Origin: Cylindrodendrum hubeiense
Lineage: Eukaryota; Ascomycota; Sordariomycetes; Hypocreales; Nectriaceae
Assembly (NCBI GenBank): GCA_014621425.1
Contig: JAANBB010000294.1
Span: 1 to 51,150 of the forward strand
DNA: 51,150 bases
Direction: 5' to 3'
In this document: piece by piece, positions 10,957 through 22,305 of the stretch
How positions within the stretch are numbered: position 1 is the stretch's first letter
Layout: every line of letters starts with the position of its first letter
Made by a program: the position numbers and the translations under genes
The notes under the pieces: model-generated
What the model saw: only the letters and a program-made list of their open reading frames with translations
Database searches by the model: none
Told to the model about the DNA's origin: nothing

Positions 10957-13067
10957 CTAGTAGGGGCGGTAGGACCAGATGCGGGCCTTCATATCGCCCG
11001 AACCAGTAGCGAAGTAGCCACCCTGGGGGCTGGGAGCCACCGAGATGACCGAATTCTTGTGGCCCTGGAGCATGAGCTGGGTAGTGCCAGTGCGAGGGTC
11101 CCAGAATTGGACGCCGCGATCCTTGGATCCGGACAGCACCCAGTTGGCATCGGGAGTGAGCGCAACCGAGAGCACGAAATCTCGGTGACCCTCGAACGTC
11201 TTGACACATTTGCCACCCTTGGGGCCGGGGTTGGGGCCGTTGCGGGGAGTGCTAAGCTCCCACATCTTGATCGTTCGGTCCAAGCTGCCACTGACAAGAT
11301 CCTTGCCGTTGGGCGAGAAGGCGACGGAGTAAACCGAGTCCTTGTGGCCGTCGGGACCCTCCAGACGCTCTACTAGGAAACCGGAGTGAATATCCCAGAC
11401 GCGGACGCTCTTGTCCAAGGATCCCGCCGCCACGTACTGGGTGTCGGGCGAGATGGCCACAGTCGTGACGCCGTCCTCGATCGTGAGGGTGAGGGTGTTG
11501 GTACCCTGTTCAATATCCCACAGGCGGACGGTCCTGTCACCACTACCGGAGGCGATCGTTCGTCCGTCACGCGCAAAGTCCAAAGAGTAAATGTCCTGCT
11601 CGTGGCCCGAGAAGTGGTTGCGAATCGTTCGGCTCTGGATATCCCAGACCTAGATGCAGGGTTAGTATATGTTCAAGCACGCTGCAACACAACTCATGTC
11701 ATTTCAACTTACTCGGATCAGCTTATCCTCGGCACCAGTCGCCAGGTAGCGGCCGTCGGGACTGAAGCAGACACTGCGGATGTACAAATCTGCGCTCATA
11801 TCGGCAGCATTGTGGTCCTCGAGGACACAGACCTTCTCACCAGTCTGGACATCGAAGATCTGGGCGGATCGGTTGCAACCAGTGGCGACGTACTTGCCAT
11901 CGTGGCTGAACCTCACACAGCACACAACGCTCTCGTGGTTGAGCGAATGGACCAGGTCGACGTCTAGGACTCGCTGGACCTGGGGGTTGAAGATGGCATA
12001 CCAGTCGTTGCCCGTCTTCTTGTTGTGGGGAGCCACGGCGTCGACCTCGAGATCACCGAGGGCGTTGCCAACAGGAGGAGCGCGAGGACCACCCATGCGA
12101 GCGTGGTCGGGAGTGGGATGGCTGACCTGCGGCGACTGGGCGTTGCCAGGATAAGGCACGGGAGTGTTGATCTGAGGAGTCGCGGGGCCGACGGCGTTGG
12201 GGGGTCGGCCGATACCTCGCCTGCCCGGGCCGGGAGATGCAGTGCTCTGGGGCGGCTGGGGGCCCATGCCGTTGGCGACGGGACCTTGGGGATAGCCCTG
12301 GGAGTACGGGGGCTGCTGCTGGCTGCTGGGGTGGGGAGGCACGGGGAGGCCAGGAGGAGGGCCCTGAGCCATCTGATGCTGAGGTCCCAACTGCTCCTGA
12401 GGAGGAGGGTGCTGCTGAGGCGGGGGCTGCTGCTGTTGTTGCGCAGGAGGCGGTTGCTGACCCTGCTGGCCCTGTTGCTGTTGCTGCTGCTGGGGCGGCG
12501 CGAGACCTCCCTGGCTACCGCCAGCCATGATACCACTAAAGAGTCCGTTGCCAGGCGCGATAGAAGGAGGCTGCTGCGAAGGGCCAGCGTGCTGAGGCGG
12601 GCCGGGGATGCCAGGCTGAGGGGCACCTTTTCGGGCGGCCTCGAGCTGATGTCGGAGCATGCTGATCTCTTCCTCGTACCTGTAAGGGTTAACTAGTCAG
12701 CGCGCGGGTTCTGAGGCAGGTCAGTTATCGATGTAGGGAGACTTACTTTTGCTTGAGAGTCATATGCGTCTGCTCCATGGCGTAGACCTTTTCCCGGACG
12801 AGCTGCATCTCACTAACTTGCGCCGAGACTGGGACAAATGGTTAGTTGAATCTCCGAGACTGAAGCTGCGTGGCGCGCCGAAACGGCGACGACACGAAGC
12901 ATTTAGGAGAGGCGTGGGTGAGGGTGAGACGTACTTTGATGCTCGAAGCCCTCGGTCTGGCGCATCTGGGTCTCGAATTCGGCTCTGATCTGCTCGAGCA
13001 GCTCGTTGAGGCGAGCCGAGTTGCCTGGGGGGACGCCCCCCATGCCGCGATGCGGGTACATGGACAT
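10957..13067 (-). CDS. tup1: Transcriptional corepressor Tup1 / RCO-1 homologue
   Basis: Four exons: 13067-12935, 12828-12747, 12679-11713 and 11649-10957, giving 624 residues. Residues 1 to ~85 form the Tup_N tetramerisation coiled coil ([12 protein letters not shown]...). Residues ~85-300 are Gln/Pro-rich, with poly-Q runs near 134-175. Residues ~310-624 are WD40 repeats with typical phrases such as [22 protein letters not shown] and [11 protein letters not shown], ending ARIWSYRPY as in Tup1 proteins. With Ssn6/Cyc8, Tup1 represses glucose, hypoxia, mating and development genes; the Neurospora homologue is rco-1. Upstream on the coding strand, 13068-13574 contains no ATG, consistent with a leader of ~0.5 kb. 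Confidence 0.93.
12410..12520 (-). repeat. CAG/CTG-rich Gln/Pro tract inside tup1
   Basis: Several runs of Gln codons (CAG/CAA), interspersed with Pro codons, encode the poly-Q/P linker between the coiled coil and the WD40 domain. Such tracts vary in length between strains; here the longest uninterrupted Gln run is about seven. Confidence 0.75.
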
Positions 13068-13574
13068 TGCGCTCGATGGGGCTCAGCGACGACGAGTCCG
13101 GGACGCTAGCCGCGAGGGCGAGACTGGATATCGGGGGGAACGCGTTGTGGTTCGGGGAGGGAGTGCGGCCGGGCGGGTTGACGATGTGTTTTTTGCACGC
13201 GGCGAGACGGAGTCAAGAGGCTGGCGCGCGCCGGCAAAGTGGACAGAACGGGGCCGGGTGTGCCAAAAGGAGAGGACGCGAACGCGGACGCGGGAGAGGC
13301 TATAATCGAGAGGCCCGAGATGGGCAGGGCGAGAGAGTCGTGGACGATGGGCGACGTGGAGGATTAGGACGGTCGCCGAAGCCGGGTCGGATGATTTTTT
13401 CGATGGGGCGTGGGCTCGCGACGATGTTGTTGGAAGGGGGAAAGGTGGAAAAAAAGGCAAAAACGGAGAAGGGACGATGGAGGTGTGCCAGTCAGTCAAG
13501 TCACCGTCAGTGCGAGAGCAGTGCCAGGGCCAGGCGCCGGGTGGGTTGGCGCTCACCCTGGCGCTCACCCGTGG
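13068..13574 (-). other. Probable 5' leader and proximal promoter of tup1
   Basis: Read on the minus strand, this 507-nt segment has no ATG upstream of the tup1 start. It is C/T-rich in that orientation. An ATTATAG-like motif near 13300 is a weak core-promoter candidate. No gene is seen. Confidence 0.5.
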
Positions 13575-13701
13575 GCATGATGGGATAGTGGAGCAAAGCC
13601 CCGAAGCAAGGCAAGCCTCTCCCCCCAAAAACAGCCCCAAGCAGCCCCGAGGAGCCCCAAGCCGTGGGAAGCGAGCTGGGCTTGCTGGTCAGGCCGCTGG
13701 A

Positions 13702-13738
13702 GGAGCCACTGGGGGAGCCGCTGGGGGGAGCCACTGAG
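13702..13738 (+). repeat. Degenerate 12-13 nt GC-rich tandem repeat
   Basis: Three units of the form GGAGCCRCTGRG follow each other. They sit in a GC-rich block just outside the presumed tup1 leader. Confidence 0.6.
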
Positions 13739-14484
13739 GCGCGCTGAGGTAGCCGGGGGCTCGCAGGGTACTTTCAGCAGGGCTGGGGGTACATGAGCCC
13801 CGGCCAGGCCTGGGCGGCTGCAGGTGGGGTCCCATGCAGCGGGCCATTTGCAGGAGGAGCAACGAGCAGTGAGGACAAGGCGTGACAGAGGCCTTCAGTG
13901 GGCGGTAGTGGACGGCGAACGCCAGTGGGGCACTGTCACCACTGAACGACAGTGAAGGCGTGCCCTGCCCGGGGTGTGGGGCGGATTGCAGACGGTAATG
14001 GACATGGGCCGGCAAGTATCTTCACGCAGAGGGCCAGGTACCGACAGGGCATCCGGCTACAAGGGGGACGCCGATGCCCTGACCCGCGTGGTCTGTGCGA
14101 ATCGGGCGCCATGGCCCTTGATGGAGGCTGGCGACAGATTGCGGGTCAGCCGTGATGCGGTCTCCATGTGGCTGAGGCCATAGTCTCAGTGGTTCTACCT
14201 TGCACCCCCCCCCTTCGTGTACGTCGTTCTGACACGCCTCCCGGTGCCCCTTGTTGTTTTGTTTTTTGTCGGCTCCGTTAACTAAGGTACCTAGAGATGG
14301 GCGAAGGGTTGACGCGACATATAGCCCCCTCCGCCTCCGGCGACAGTGACGACGGCGAGATTGGGATGGCGCACCGCAGCTTCAAACAGTTTACCCACTC
14401 GAGGCATTTTGAGGTCTGGGGTGAAGAGGTGTGGGTGTGGGAGTGCTGGAGCCAGAGACGGAGAGGATGCGTCTGTGTTTCTTC

Positions 14485-14523
14485 GGGCGTGGAACTCGGG
14501 CTTGGAACTTGGGCGTGGAACTT
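14485..14523 (+). repeat. 13-nt tandem repeat, 3 units
   Basis: Three units of GGGCKTGGAACTY are followed by the partial unit GGGCGT. One mismatch or fewer separates most pairs. It lies in the gene-free region between tup1 and erg3. Confidence 0.8.
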
Positions 14524-14667
14524 GGGCGTTCCTGGATGGTGTTGTTGTGCTGTTGCACAGGCGTGGGCGTGGTGATGGGGGTGGGTGGGCGTGCTTGTAA
14601 GTCAGCGTGGGCATGGACGTGGACCCGGAGGCAGGCCGTAGCCCCTGTCGAGCCGTGTGTGGGTGAG

Positions 14668-14702
14668 CCAGCATCTAGCATCCAACATCCAGCATCCAGC
14701 AT
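14668..14702 (+). repeat. 7-nt tandem repeat, 5 units
   Basis: Five 7-mers of the form CYARCAT (CCAGCAT three times, CTAGCAT and CCAACAT once each). Noncoding, in the tup1-erg3 gap. Confidence 0.85.
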
Positions 14703-17700
14703 AAGGCCCCCGGCCAGAGACTGCAGAGACGACAGCAACACCCACAGGACCTGGGATGTGGGTGAGAAACCGTTCAAGGGGGGTGGCAGCCGAGAGGCGA
14801 TAGACGTGGGAGGTGAGAGACAGGGGATTGATTACCGCTGTTTTGTTTTGGGGTGGTTTCAGTGACAGCATGGAGCAGCGCAGAGCTGAGCTGAGCTGCG
14901 AGCTTGGACGTCGATGCGGACAGCCAGGGCGCTCTCTTTAACCACCAGAGACGCCCTAGACGCTAATGCCAGTCTTACCGAGTGCTCAATCAAGACCGCT
15001 GTCGATCTATCCCTCGCTGCCTGCGAGGCTGGCATGGCACATTCATCTGCAGTAGCTAGCTGCAGGCCGCGATAGACGACGTGCGTAGTGCTCGCGGACC
15101 AGCAGCCAACTTGCAGATTGGGGGCGGCAGCCTACAGCCGCCTGCCTGCGGTGGCGAAACTGCGTCGCCTTCTTTATCAAACGACAGAGAGGAAGCCTCA
15201 ATGATGCATTGCATTCATCACATCCGTGTTGCCATGTCAGGTCTTCGCGTCGTACGACAGACTGCCACTTCGCCATGCATGTTGCAGACAGGTGCGTGAG
15301 CGTGTGCATTTCCGAGTTGGAGGTTGCTGTCTAAGTTGTGGTTGCACCGTTGCACGGCTTTGTTTCCGTGAATTGCAGCGAATCCATAGGCGGCCGGTCT
15401 TTTAAATGGCCTGCCACCATGATGGTTCGTACGGAGTAGAGGACGGCAGCACGGGTGGAGAGCTGCGTGTGATGTGTCATTTGGTGTGATGGTGATGGTG
15501 GTGAGCAGTTGGTTTGATCGGCCACTGACCTTGATTCGGCAGCTCTCAAACCATACGTACCTCCCGGGGTAAGTGTAATTACGCCTCCCCAAAGGTTACG
15601 GTCGACTTCTCAACTCCTTGGCTTAGTGAGCGATGATGGAAACAAAAGTGTAATCCGGAGATTCTCCCGGAGCCCGGTCCGTCCGAGCTGGCCCTGTCGT
15701 CTCCCCTGGAGCTTCTCGGCTCTGGCTCGTGGCCTTCTGATTAAGCGGCACAAGGTGCTGTACCGGGCTGGTCTGGAGGCGGCTAGAGCATCGGAGCTGC
15801 CCTTGCGTTAGTCCCCAAGACCAGGAGGGCGCATTTCAGGGAACCCAGCACCCCGTCACCCCGTCACATCTTCCTAGCCCGCGAACCTTTGAGGAATTCC
15901 ATGCTAGCAACGAGCTCGGGACAGGGGAGCTAGGTGGAATTAGCTTCAGTCCATACACCTGACCAAATTAGCCCATGCAGAAACCCGTTCTCCATGCAGG
16001 GCAGGCTTCCCTACCTTTGCGGGAGTTGGAAGCCGCTGTCCTTGTCCTTGGCCAGTGACACGATGGGGGATCCATGCCAACACACGGCCGTCGCAAACAC
16101 CTGCCCAACGACACAAGATGCTGGATTATATCTCTCAACTAATTACGGTACAAAAGGACTTACCGTACGACGCACACGGCCCGACAGGGGCAGGAAGCCG
16201 AGAACCTGTGGGGACCGAGGGGGACGAAGCAGTGCTACGGAGGACGTGCTTTTCCATGCACCCAGGTAAAGTGGTGTCGCAGCCGGGTTGTAGAGTAGAT
16301 GGGACAGGGTGGTAATTGGGGTGGGAGGGATTGCTTGCATAACAACGACACACAACCAGCCATAGCCGCCGCCGCTGAGGACGCGGATGTGACCAGCCAT
16401 CGTTGTTGCATCGTGTGCTTGGGCCACTTTGTGCGACAACCATGCCTCGGGTCGTCCGATGATGGATGTTGCCACACCTACCACCTCAGACAAACACGGA
16501 AGATTCTTGCTTCGTGATGTCTTCACAGGCGTGGTGGCTTTGAGACTTGTGAGACAGACCTGCCATTGCGCTCTAGAGGCCTGCTTCCTGGGGGAGGAGA
16601 ACCCGAAATTGAGACAGGGTCAAACAATGATCTGGCTTCGTCGTCGGGACACATGATGACGCGCTTTGTCTCCCGTGCGAGCTGGTTGATCAAAGTGTGA
16701 GGAGATGTGGCAATGGGCAGACGGACGGCAGATGGGCGTCTGAAGAATGGCCACAAACGAGGCCATTCAGACACGGCGAGAATTGTCCCCAAGCGAGGCC
16801 AATTGCACGTGAGCGTTGTTTTCAGGTTGGGGTCCATCTGAACAGGGACTTGCCGACGGCTTGGAGAACAACTATTTTCCGATCGAGAATCCGGGGGATG
16901 CTCGATGCTTTTCGTTAGAGTGCTTCAAGACCATCCACTTGCGGATAGCCCTTTTGAGTTTGAGGCTCTACATAGTACATCCACCTCTCCCACCTTAATT
17001 ACCTACCATGTTCTGCTCGAACTTTATTGCACGAGAGAATATGAGGCACGTAGTAGACGTCATAGAGTAAATCACTCTGATACTGACCAAAGATGGGAGC
17101 TTTGCCGTGCGCTTGCTAGGGAACTGCCTTTCGCCACCCGAGATGACCTCGTGATGGGATGATGGGTCCGTATCAAATTTCGATGGAAAGTCTGTGCCAC
17201 ATGGCTCGGCACACACCAGTTCTCCATCCCAAGTCCCACACCAAGACTGGACTAGATATAAAAAGGCAGATCGATCCTATCTAAATTGACCTTGAGTTGT
17301 GTGGGTGATGTGCATCAACCTCGGAAGATACCTGGCCTGTACGTAGCCACAGAGGCATCACCCAGGGCGTGAGACTGCTGGCTGGCACCACGGAGGCTGA
17401 GTGTCATCTCGACTGGGAGCTGAGCTAAGCTAACGGAGGAGAGAAACTTTTTTGGGGGAAGAAAGTGTTACGTATGCGGAACAGCCAGCGCATGCTCTGA
17501 GAAACAGCTGGCGAAGCCTACCGGCAGCACACAACTATCCCAGACGCAGCAGGCCGAGCAGGTCAGTGGTGCCTGTCTTGGGAGGATGTGTGTGACGGTG
17601 CGTGCCTGCGGCGGGTGTAGAGGATGCTGGCCAGTTGAAGGTGTGTGCCAGGCAGGCCCCTGATTTGTCCTTTTCCCAGCGGGAGAAGGGTGTACTGTGT

Positions 17701-18925
17701 GCCGCCCTACGGAGTAGGTAAGGTGCTGATTCTCTGATGGTTCTCACGGGCTTGTCAACGAGGGCCTGCTAAACCCGGCACCAGACCGCCCGGCATTCCG
17801 AAAAAGCCGTCCGATCATTCTCCAGTGGGCTCGACCCGTGGGTTAGGGGTCTTTGATGGACGGTAGCTACACCGTAAAAGGGAGCGCCTGACGTATTCGT
17901 ATACGTATTTAATGCAATCGCATTCTTCTTCGTCACTGCGCCCCTCTTGTTCACATGCTGCAGTGCCAAATAGACGTCAATATCTGACCGGAAGCTCGTT
18001 GACGGGAATCGTATGGTTTTTTATCTTTCGAGGCCGCTTGGTTCCGAGATCAAGGGGGCGGGACCTGCCTCATCTGGCGCGTTTGATTTGACCCCGTTGA
18101 CTAGAGGGCGCCGGTAGATTTAGCTGGGTGAGGCACGTCGAATTCCCATGACGTTAACCCCGAGTACCACATCTGACCGCCCACCGCTCATCATGAGTGC
18201 ATCAGAGATGGATGTGCAATGCGCGGTGGCTTGGCCTCCTGGTGACGAAGGGATGGGATGGAGAGCTTATTAATTAGACTGTTGACCGCCTCATCTCGTC
18301 TCTTCTCACATTTGCCATGTCCCCGAGATACGGTATACTGGATTGTCAACGTTGGATACTGCTGCCCGCCGTATGATGAATTGACCGTCCATCTAGACGA
18401 GAGATCCCCGGCAGTTAACCTGGTCGAGCCAACACAAGTCAGTCTCGTACGTAGTACATCTCCCAATGTCAATTCAACCCCATGCCCAACCGTTCTGCCC
18501 CCGTTCCTGTCTGTCCCGGACAATTGCCCAGGGCGGCCCTGATTTTTCACGGGGCGGGACCACAGACAGGGACCTCCCGGCGCTCTCACTGGCTGGGGGG
18601 CTCTCGGCGGTTGGCATTCCGGAGCAGACCACTGTCAAGATGAGTGCACAACCCCTGAAGGCCCTGGGGGAACCACTGAAAAAGAGGCACGCACTCTGAG
18701 CGACGCGCCGGGGGACGCGCTGGGGAGGAGAACCCACCCGTCGAGGCTCGGTGCTCTTTGGCTCTTGGTGACCGGGCTGCATCGGAGCCGTGACTCTGGT
18801 ATCATGCCATTCTTCCCCAAAGACGGCCGTTGCGGTATCCGGCACTTGGCGCGCCCCCGTTCACCAATCCCCCAAAGCGCATTCGGGTTCTCCTGCCACG
18901 GGCGGGCAGGGATCGCGTGTGAAGA

Positions 18926-18933
18926 TATAAAAT
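18926..18933 (+). promoter_or_regulatory. Candidate TATA box of erg3
   Basis: TATAAAAT lies 575 bp upstream of the erg3 ATG. From about 18946 to the start codon there is no ATG at all, which fits a leader of ~0.55 kb starting just downstream of this element. Confidence 0.45.
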
Positions 18934-19507
18934 AAGAAAGCAATGACGCCCGTACTCTATCCTCATTGTGCTGCGTCAACGGGAATTGCCTCCCTCTACT
19001 ACCGCCTCTCTCTCTCCCGACCACCGGGCCCGTTCTAACGTCCGTCGCCGCAGCCGTCGATTGCCTCCAATTGGCCCAATTGGTCCGCGTTCTTCCCAAT
19101 TAGTGACCCCCCTCCCAGCTTGTCACCCCTGACCACACGACATCCCAACGCCAGTCACCCACTCCCGCCCCGCGCCGCCACCAATAACCAAGACCAATCC
19201 GAAAACCAACCCATATCCCGGCCCCAACTGCACAGTGCCTTTCGTCTCAATTTCGGCCTGCCATTCACCGACGGGTCTCTGATTTCTCAGTGGCCTGTTT
19301 TTCTTCTCCTTTCACTTTCCTGCTCGGTTGATAAAAGAAAGGGAGGGCCCTTCCTACCTGATCGCTTCTATACGTCCCCGCGAATCACCACCTCGACCTC
19401 CTTCCTTAACTGCGATTGGAGCGTCTCACATATCTCCCTCCTTTCACCTTCACCTCATTATTCGTCTTCGCCCCTCTGGAACCGAACCGACAGAACACTT
19501 GCCCATC
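18934..19507 (+). other. Probable 5' leader of erg3
   Basis: A pyrimidine-rich stretch. Its only ATG, at about 18943, is so close to the TATA element that it probably lies upstream of the transcription start. No upstream ORF would then be present. Confidence 0.45.
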
Positions 19508-20626
19508 ATGGACGTCGTTCTCGAGCTCACCGACACCTTCATCACCGATTATGCCTTTGCATATCTGCTCCCCAAGCGCCCCGCGCCCTATGACTTCCCG
19601 GCTACTGGCGCCAACGCCACGGCTGCTGCCCAGACCTTCTCGCCATGGACCTACAAACCAGCGACCAAGTTCATCAGCGTTGAGCCATCCCAGTACGCCT
19701 ACATGAGCGCCTGGGACCGCGATCATATGATGCGCCAGTTCATCACTCTCTACCTCATCACTTGGTTCGTGACGCCCTCTTCTTCCGTTCCCTTGAGCAA
19801 CTCTGCGACAGAAACTAACTAGTGCTTCTATAGGATCTTCGGATTGGCTGTCTACTTCATCGTCGCTGCCCTCTCATACCAGTTCATCTTTGACAAGCGC
19901 ACTTTCAACCACCCCCGTTTCCTCAAGAACCAAGTCCGTCTCGAGATGATCTCGGCCAACAAGGCTCTCCCCGTCATGGCCCTCATCACCGCCCCCATCT
20001 TCCTCGCCGAGGTTCGTGGTTATGGTAAGCTCTACGACACCACCGAGGAGGGTCCCGGTCTCTGGTACAACTATTTCCAGTTCCCTCTCTTCCTCGTCTT
20101 TACCGACTTCTGTATCTACTGGGCTCATCGATGGCTCCACCTCCCGAGTGTCTACAAGTACCTCCACAAGCCTCACCACAAGTGGATCATGCCTACGCCC
20201 TTCGCTAGCCACGCTTTCCACCCCTTCGACGGGTATGTCCAGTCGCTGCCCTACCATATCTTTCCCTTCATCTTCCCCCTCCAGAAGATGGCCTACGTTG
20301 CACTATTCATATTCGTCAACCTGTGGGCTGTCATGATCCACGATGGCGAGTATATGACCAATAATCCCTTCATCAATGGCGCTGCCTGCCACTCTCTCCA
20401 CCACTCTCGATTCGAGGTCAACTACGGCCAGTTCTTTACCGCCTTTGATCGATTGGGTGGCACCTACCGCATGCCTGAGGCCTGGATGTTCCAGCGTGAG
20501 GAGAATATGTCTCAGAAGCGTTGGAACAGCGAGGCCAAGAAGGTTGACGAGCTTGTGAAGGAAGTCGAGGGTGGCGATGAACGCATGTACGATGAGGGCA
20601 AGGCAGGATCCAAGAAGACCCAATAA
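19508..20626 (+). CDS. erg3: C-5 sterol desaturase (Erg3)
   Basis: Two exons, 19508-19764 and 19834-20626, giving 349 residues. The three histidine clusters of the fatty acid hydroxylase/sterol desaturase superfamily are present: HRWLH (184-188), HKPHH (197-201) and HSLHH (272-276). These bind the di-iron centre. Hydrophobic segments flank them as expected for an ER membrane enzyme. Erg3 introduces the C-5 double bond in episterol during ergosterol synthesis and influences azole tolerance. Length and motif spacing are normal. The N terminus begins MDVVLELTDTFI, as in other Pezizomycotina Erg3 proteins. It is isolated on the left by a 6.4-kb gap and converges with the DUF2015 gene. Confidence 0.93.
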
Positions 20627-21303
20627 ATGATAAGCGGGTATCTCCCCCTTGCTAGACCCCAGTGGCCCAGTGCTCACGCCAGGGTCATTTCTGGTTCCGA
20701 GGAGTTGGAGCCTGGGGCGCGCATCGACGTTATCTCAATGTGCAATGGGGCGCTGGCCAAACCCCAGCGATTCCATGTGCTCCGTCATCCAGACGAAAAA
20801 ATGGACAAGAAAAGGAGGAGAACGGCATTGGAAGCCGATTTACCCCTGTACATATTTTGACCTGTACATATTGGTCTACACTCACTATTGACGGCGTTGG
20901 AGGGAGGCGATGAGATGTGAATGATTGCTAGTATTTGATACTCCCGAGACGAAAAAGAAAAATCACGGTCCGGCTGGGAAGCTAATCCCGAACATTTAAT
21001 AATAATTTGGCATCCTGAAACTCCTTACCGCGCAGAGAATAACTGTATGGCCACGGACAAACCCTCGTTCCCATTTCCTCCCAGAGACCAAACAAAGAAA
21101 TAGTAGAAAGACAAGCAAGAAAAGTGCAACAGTTGTGCCAAGTGGTTTGATGCGATGGTACGAGACATCAAAGCTGGATAGTAACGACTCGCAGCCGATC
21201 GTGGTGGTGGTGGTGGTGTTTAAGGCATTAATATGGCGTCGTTTGATGTCGCCGAGCAGTGTACAAGGGATCTGAAACAAATCCGAATCGGTCGGGCGCC
21301 CTT
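20627..21303. other. Intergenic region between convergent erg3 and DUF2015 gene
   Basis: 677 bp of 3' flanks. A short GTG repeat lies near 21200-21219. Open frames here have no domain. Nothing else is seen. Confidence 0.5.
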
Positions 21304-21684
21304 TCAGGAGAAGCTCACGAACTTGGGGTCCCGGGGGATGCCATCCGCGCCGATGCCGTTGGCCTTGAAGCGGCTTTCCATATATACCTTGCGCGCCTTG
21401 TCGAAAGTCAGGCGGCGCTTCTTCATGATCTTCAGCACCTCAGCCTTGGCCACACCGTCCAGCCCTGCACGCGAGTCCCCCTCCTCGACGTTTCCGCTGA
21501 GGTCAAACGTACTGCTCGTCAGGCCCGCCTCGATGTCGCCCGCGAAACTATCGGGCAGCCGCGAGTAAATGTAGCCCGCACCGGGAAGGTCCGGGAGTTG
21601 CGGGACCCAGCGTGCGCGGGTGAAGAAGAGCGCCGTGGCGACGACGATGAAGAAGACGGTAACGGAGTAGAGAATGTAAGCCAT
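21304..21684 (-). CDS. Small membrane protein, DUF2015 / UPF0357 family
   Basis: One exon, 126 residues. An N-terminal hydrophobic segment (about 3-22, MAYILYSVTVFFIVVATALFF) is followed by a short soluble domain containing LPGAGYIYSRLPDSF, a SRAGLD motif, and the tail GIGADGIPRDPKFVSFS. This arrangement matches the fungal DUF2015/UPF0357 family (yeast YCL012C type), a family of unknown function predicted to be membrane-anchored or secreted. The frame is open further upstream to an in-frame ATG 30 codons earlier, but the hydrophobic N terminus makes 21684 the natural start. Family assignment is from recalled motif pattern. Confidence 0.75.
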   Translation of the reverse strand: MAYILYSVTVFFIVVATALFFTRARWVPQLPDLPGAGYIYSRLPDSFAGDIEAGLTSSTFDLSGNVEEGDSRAGLDGVAKAEVLKIMKKRRLTFDKARKVYMESRFKANGIGADGIPRDPKFVSFS

Positions 21685-22295
21685 GATGTCGGTTTGTCGC
21701 AAGAAGCCGGCGATTAAAGAGCGGTCGACGGTGTGTCGCGGGAAGAAAAAGAACTGCGAGTTTCGGAATTTCAAGTTCGAGTCGAAGAAGCGGAAGCCGC
21801 GGGGATCGCTGGTGCTAGAAAAGATGGGGAGGTTGTTGCGTCTATCGGGTTCGCATGATAGCCTTGAGCCCTGATTTGGGGGAATCTGGGACGTCGGTCG
21901 CGGGGAAGTCGTGGGAGAAAGAGGTGGCGATTATCTTCCCTCGTCGGCTGGGATGGACGATGATGGGATGAGGTTTGTGACGAGCAACTTGTCTCAAGAG
22001 GGCAGTGCTGACGTGACCCCCAGTCCGGGCCTGAAAGGTGAACCGCGTGGCTCTCTCCGGCTCCCTCCCGACGGCGCCACCCCCCGGGCACAGCCACGCG
22101 CCGCTGAGCCGATACGTAAGCTAATGACTTCAATAAGATGAGTCTTTCCACCTCCTTTAGTCCCTACTGCTTTGTGGCATGGTAACATGAGAATGACAAG
22201 TATAAGACGATAGTTGGATTAAATCCACCGAGTCCATTAGGAATTGCCAAGCTCTCCATTGTCGTTGGGTATCAATCCCAGCGTTCCCTGCTTAG

Positions 22296-22305
22296 GTCAC
22301 GTGAC
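22296..22305. promoter_or_regulatory. Palindromic GTCACGTGAC (E-box/CBF1-type)
   Basis: A perfect 10-bp palindrome centred on CACGTG, which is bound by bHLH factors such as Cbf1 and Pho4 relatives. It lies about 0.6 kb upstream of the DUF2015 gene and 1.65 kb upstream of eL28, so its target is unclear. Confidence 0.3.

Larger units (their letters stand above)
13575..18925. other. Large gene-free region between tup1 and erg3
   Basis: 5.35 kb without a frame I would call a gene. The open frames are short, overlap on both strands, and have no recognisable domain. GC-rich repeats lie at 13702-13738, 14485-14523 and 14668-14702, and a C homopolymer near 14203-14213. A TATAAAAA element occurs around 17257 with no gene behind it. 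The region may hold upstream regulatory DNA of tup1 or erg3 or a noncoding transcript. I could not identify a transposon relic. Confidence 0.5.

Noticed and set aside
13931..13954. Short inverted repeat CACTGTC...GACAGTG
   Set aside because: Seven-bp arms with a ten-base loop, isolated and without flanking structure; likely chance in a GC-rich segment.
15934..16526. 100-130 codon frames in the tup1-erg3 gap
   Set aside because: They overlap on both strands, lack domains, and have no consistent start context. Expected by chance in a GC-rich spacer of this size.
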